This document shows, one piece after another, positions 5,430 to 6,126 of a stretch of 6,126 nt of DNA (its first letter is position 1; each line of letters begins with the position of its first letter). The DNA is from Anaerolineae bacterium (lineage in GTDB: Bacteria > Chloroflexota > Anaerolineae > B4-G1). The stretch is taken from contig JAUWOI010000281.1 in the NCBI GenBank assembly GCA_030612185.1, positions 1 through 6,126 on the forward strand, given 5' to 3'. The translations under genes and the position numbers were made by a program. The notes beneath the pieces were generated by a model that saw only the letters and a program-made list of their open reading frames with translations, ran no database searches and had not been told where the DNA came from.

Positions 5430-6126
5430 ATGCGTCTGCGAATCGGTATCTTGAGTTTGACTCTGGTCGTTGTGCTGGCTGCACCCATTCGCGCCCAGCA
5501 GCCTGACCTGCACCGGGTAGGCCTGGTCGTGGTGCATGGTGACGGAAACGTCGTCAGCGCTTGCGTTGCCTTCGCCGAGGAGAGCATCAGCGGCGCGGAA
5601 CTGTTGCGGCGCTCTGGCCTGGGGGTCACGCTCGACGCCTACGGGGGATTGGGCTACGGCGTCTGTGCAATCGGTGGCGAAGGCTGCTTCGCGGGCCAGG
5701 ACTGCTTCTGCCAATGCCGGGGTGCTCCGTGTGCCTACTGGATCTACTCCCACCGCCGTCCCGATGGTTCCTGGGCCATCTCTGGCGTCGGTGCCAGCGG
5801 TTGGCAGGTGCACGATGGCGATGTGGACGGCTGGGTGTGGGGCGACGGCTCCACCGCTCCTCCGGTCGTGGCCTTCGAGCAGGTCTGCCCACCCGACGCG
5901 GCTCAGCCCGCGGCCTCAATCACTGATGTTCAGCCCCCGTCCCCGACCGTCACTCCTGCTTCTCTCCCGTCACCCATCCCACTCACCGATACTCCACAGC
6001 CCACAGATATCGCCGCCCCACCTGCTGACCAACAGACAAGTCAACCAACCGACCAGTCAACTATCCAACCCACCACCCAGCCAACTACCCCCCCAACCAC
6101 CCAGCCACCCCCGCCGCCCACTACCC
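5430..6126 (+). CDS. Exported DUF4430-like, Cys-rich protein (transcobalamin beta-domain-like), truncated by the window end
   Basis: The frame opens with ATG at 5430, 12 bases after the toroid gene's stop, and stays open for 232 codons to the window edge; the 3' end is missing. There is no strong Shine-Dalgarno sequence, so translation may be coupled to the gene before. Residues 1-22 form a signal peptide (core LSLTLVVVLAA, likely cut after IRA). Residues about 29-150 resemble DUF4430, the small beta domain that in intrinsic factor and transcobalamin caps cobalamin against the alpha barrel. Supporting segments are ISGAELLRRSGLGVTLDAYG (53-72), CAYWIYSH (101-108), PDGSWAISGVGASGW (111-125) and VHDGDVDGWVWGDG (127-140). 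A Cys-rich insertion (Cys79, 86, 92, 94, 96 and 101, with CFCQC at 92-96) suggests disulfides. From about 155 the chain becomes a Pro/Thr/Gln/Ser-rich linker, typical of a surface-displayed protein with a further domain or anchor beyond the window. Probably binds corrinoid together with the toroid protein; this is inference. Confidence 0.88.
   Translation, partial: MRLRIGILSLTLVVVLAAPIRAQQPDLHRVGLVVVHGDGNVVSACVAFAEESISGAELLRRSGLGVTLDAYGGLGYGVCAIGGEGCFAGQDCFCQCRGAPCAYWIYSHRRPDGSWAISGVGASGWQVHDGDVDGWVWGDGSTAPPVVAFEQVCPPDAAQPAASITDVQPPSPTVTPASLPSPIPLTDTPQPTDIAAPPADQQTSQPTDQSTIQPTTQPTTPPTTQPPPPPTT

Noticed and set aside
5346..5926. Open frames on both strands over the DUF4430-like gene
   Set aside because: Arg/Pro/Gly-rich low-complexity translations typical of shadows in GC-rich DNA; the frame from 5430 has a signal peptide and conserved domain and continues past the window end.
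6000..6126. Repetitive CCAACCACCCAGCC-type sequence as a non-coding repeat or CRISPR-like array
   Set aside because: It is the coding sequence of a Pro/Thr/Gln-rich linker in the open frame; the units are irregular and there are no conserved repeat-spacer boundaries.

Overview
The window looks like chromosomal DNA of a moderately GC-rich bacterium, most likely a member of the Chloroflexota. I infer this from gene content and style: a DUF1385 (YqhQ-like) membrane protein, a two-domain TM1586-type nitroreductase, exported proteins with Pro/Thr/Gln-rich linkers, and a cobalamin-controlled alpha-toroid plus DUF4430 pair. No marker gene settles the taxonomy. No tRNA, rRNA, CRISPR array or transposase is visible.

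Left part (1-2869, + strand): a compact run of three genes. A DUF1385 membrane protein (best start GTG at 64) abuts a nitroreductase-family protein (from 931), which overlaps a predicted lipoprotein with a phytase/esterase-like propeller sequence (GTG at 1775). The nitroreductase frame runs 161 bases into the lipoprotein gene. A stop one frame over would give a normal 4-base GTGA overlap, so a frameshift or base-calling error near its end is likely.

Middle part (2870-3807): a short convergent gap containing a perfect inverted repeat, then a minus-strand TIM-barrel protein of the xylose-isomerase-like/AP-endonuclease-2 superfamily. It has its own promoter placed so close to the ATG that the mRNA should be leaderless.

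Right part (3808-6126, + strand): the most interesting section. A consensus sigma-70 promoter (TTGACA-17-TATACT) drives a cobalamin riboswitch with a clear B12 box, followed by a strong intrinsic terminator. Behind it lie two genes: an exported, C-terminally anchored alpha/alpha-toroid protein (prenyltransferase/terpenoid-cyclase-like fold) and an exported DUF4430-like protein that runs off the window. In animals, intrinsic factor and transcobalamin consist of an alpha6/alpha6 barrel followed by a small beta domain related to DUF4430. Here the two parts appear as adjacent genes under B12 control. The natural reading is a surface cobalamin-capture system. The divergent TIM-barrel gene is a candidate CbiR-type cobamide-remodelling hydrolase, so the locus may combine capture and remodelling of corrinoids. 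Fold and control elements are read from the sequence; ligand binding and enzyme activity are inferred.
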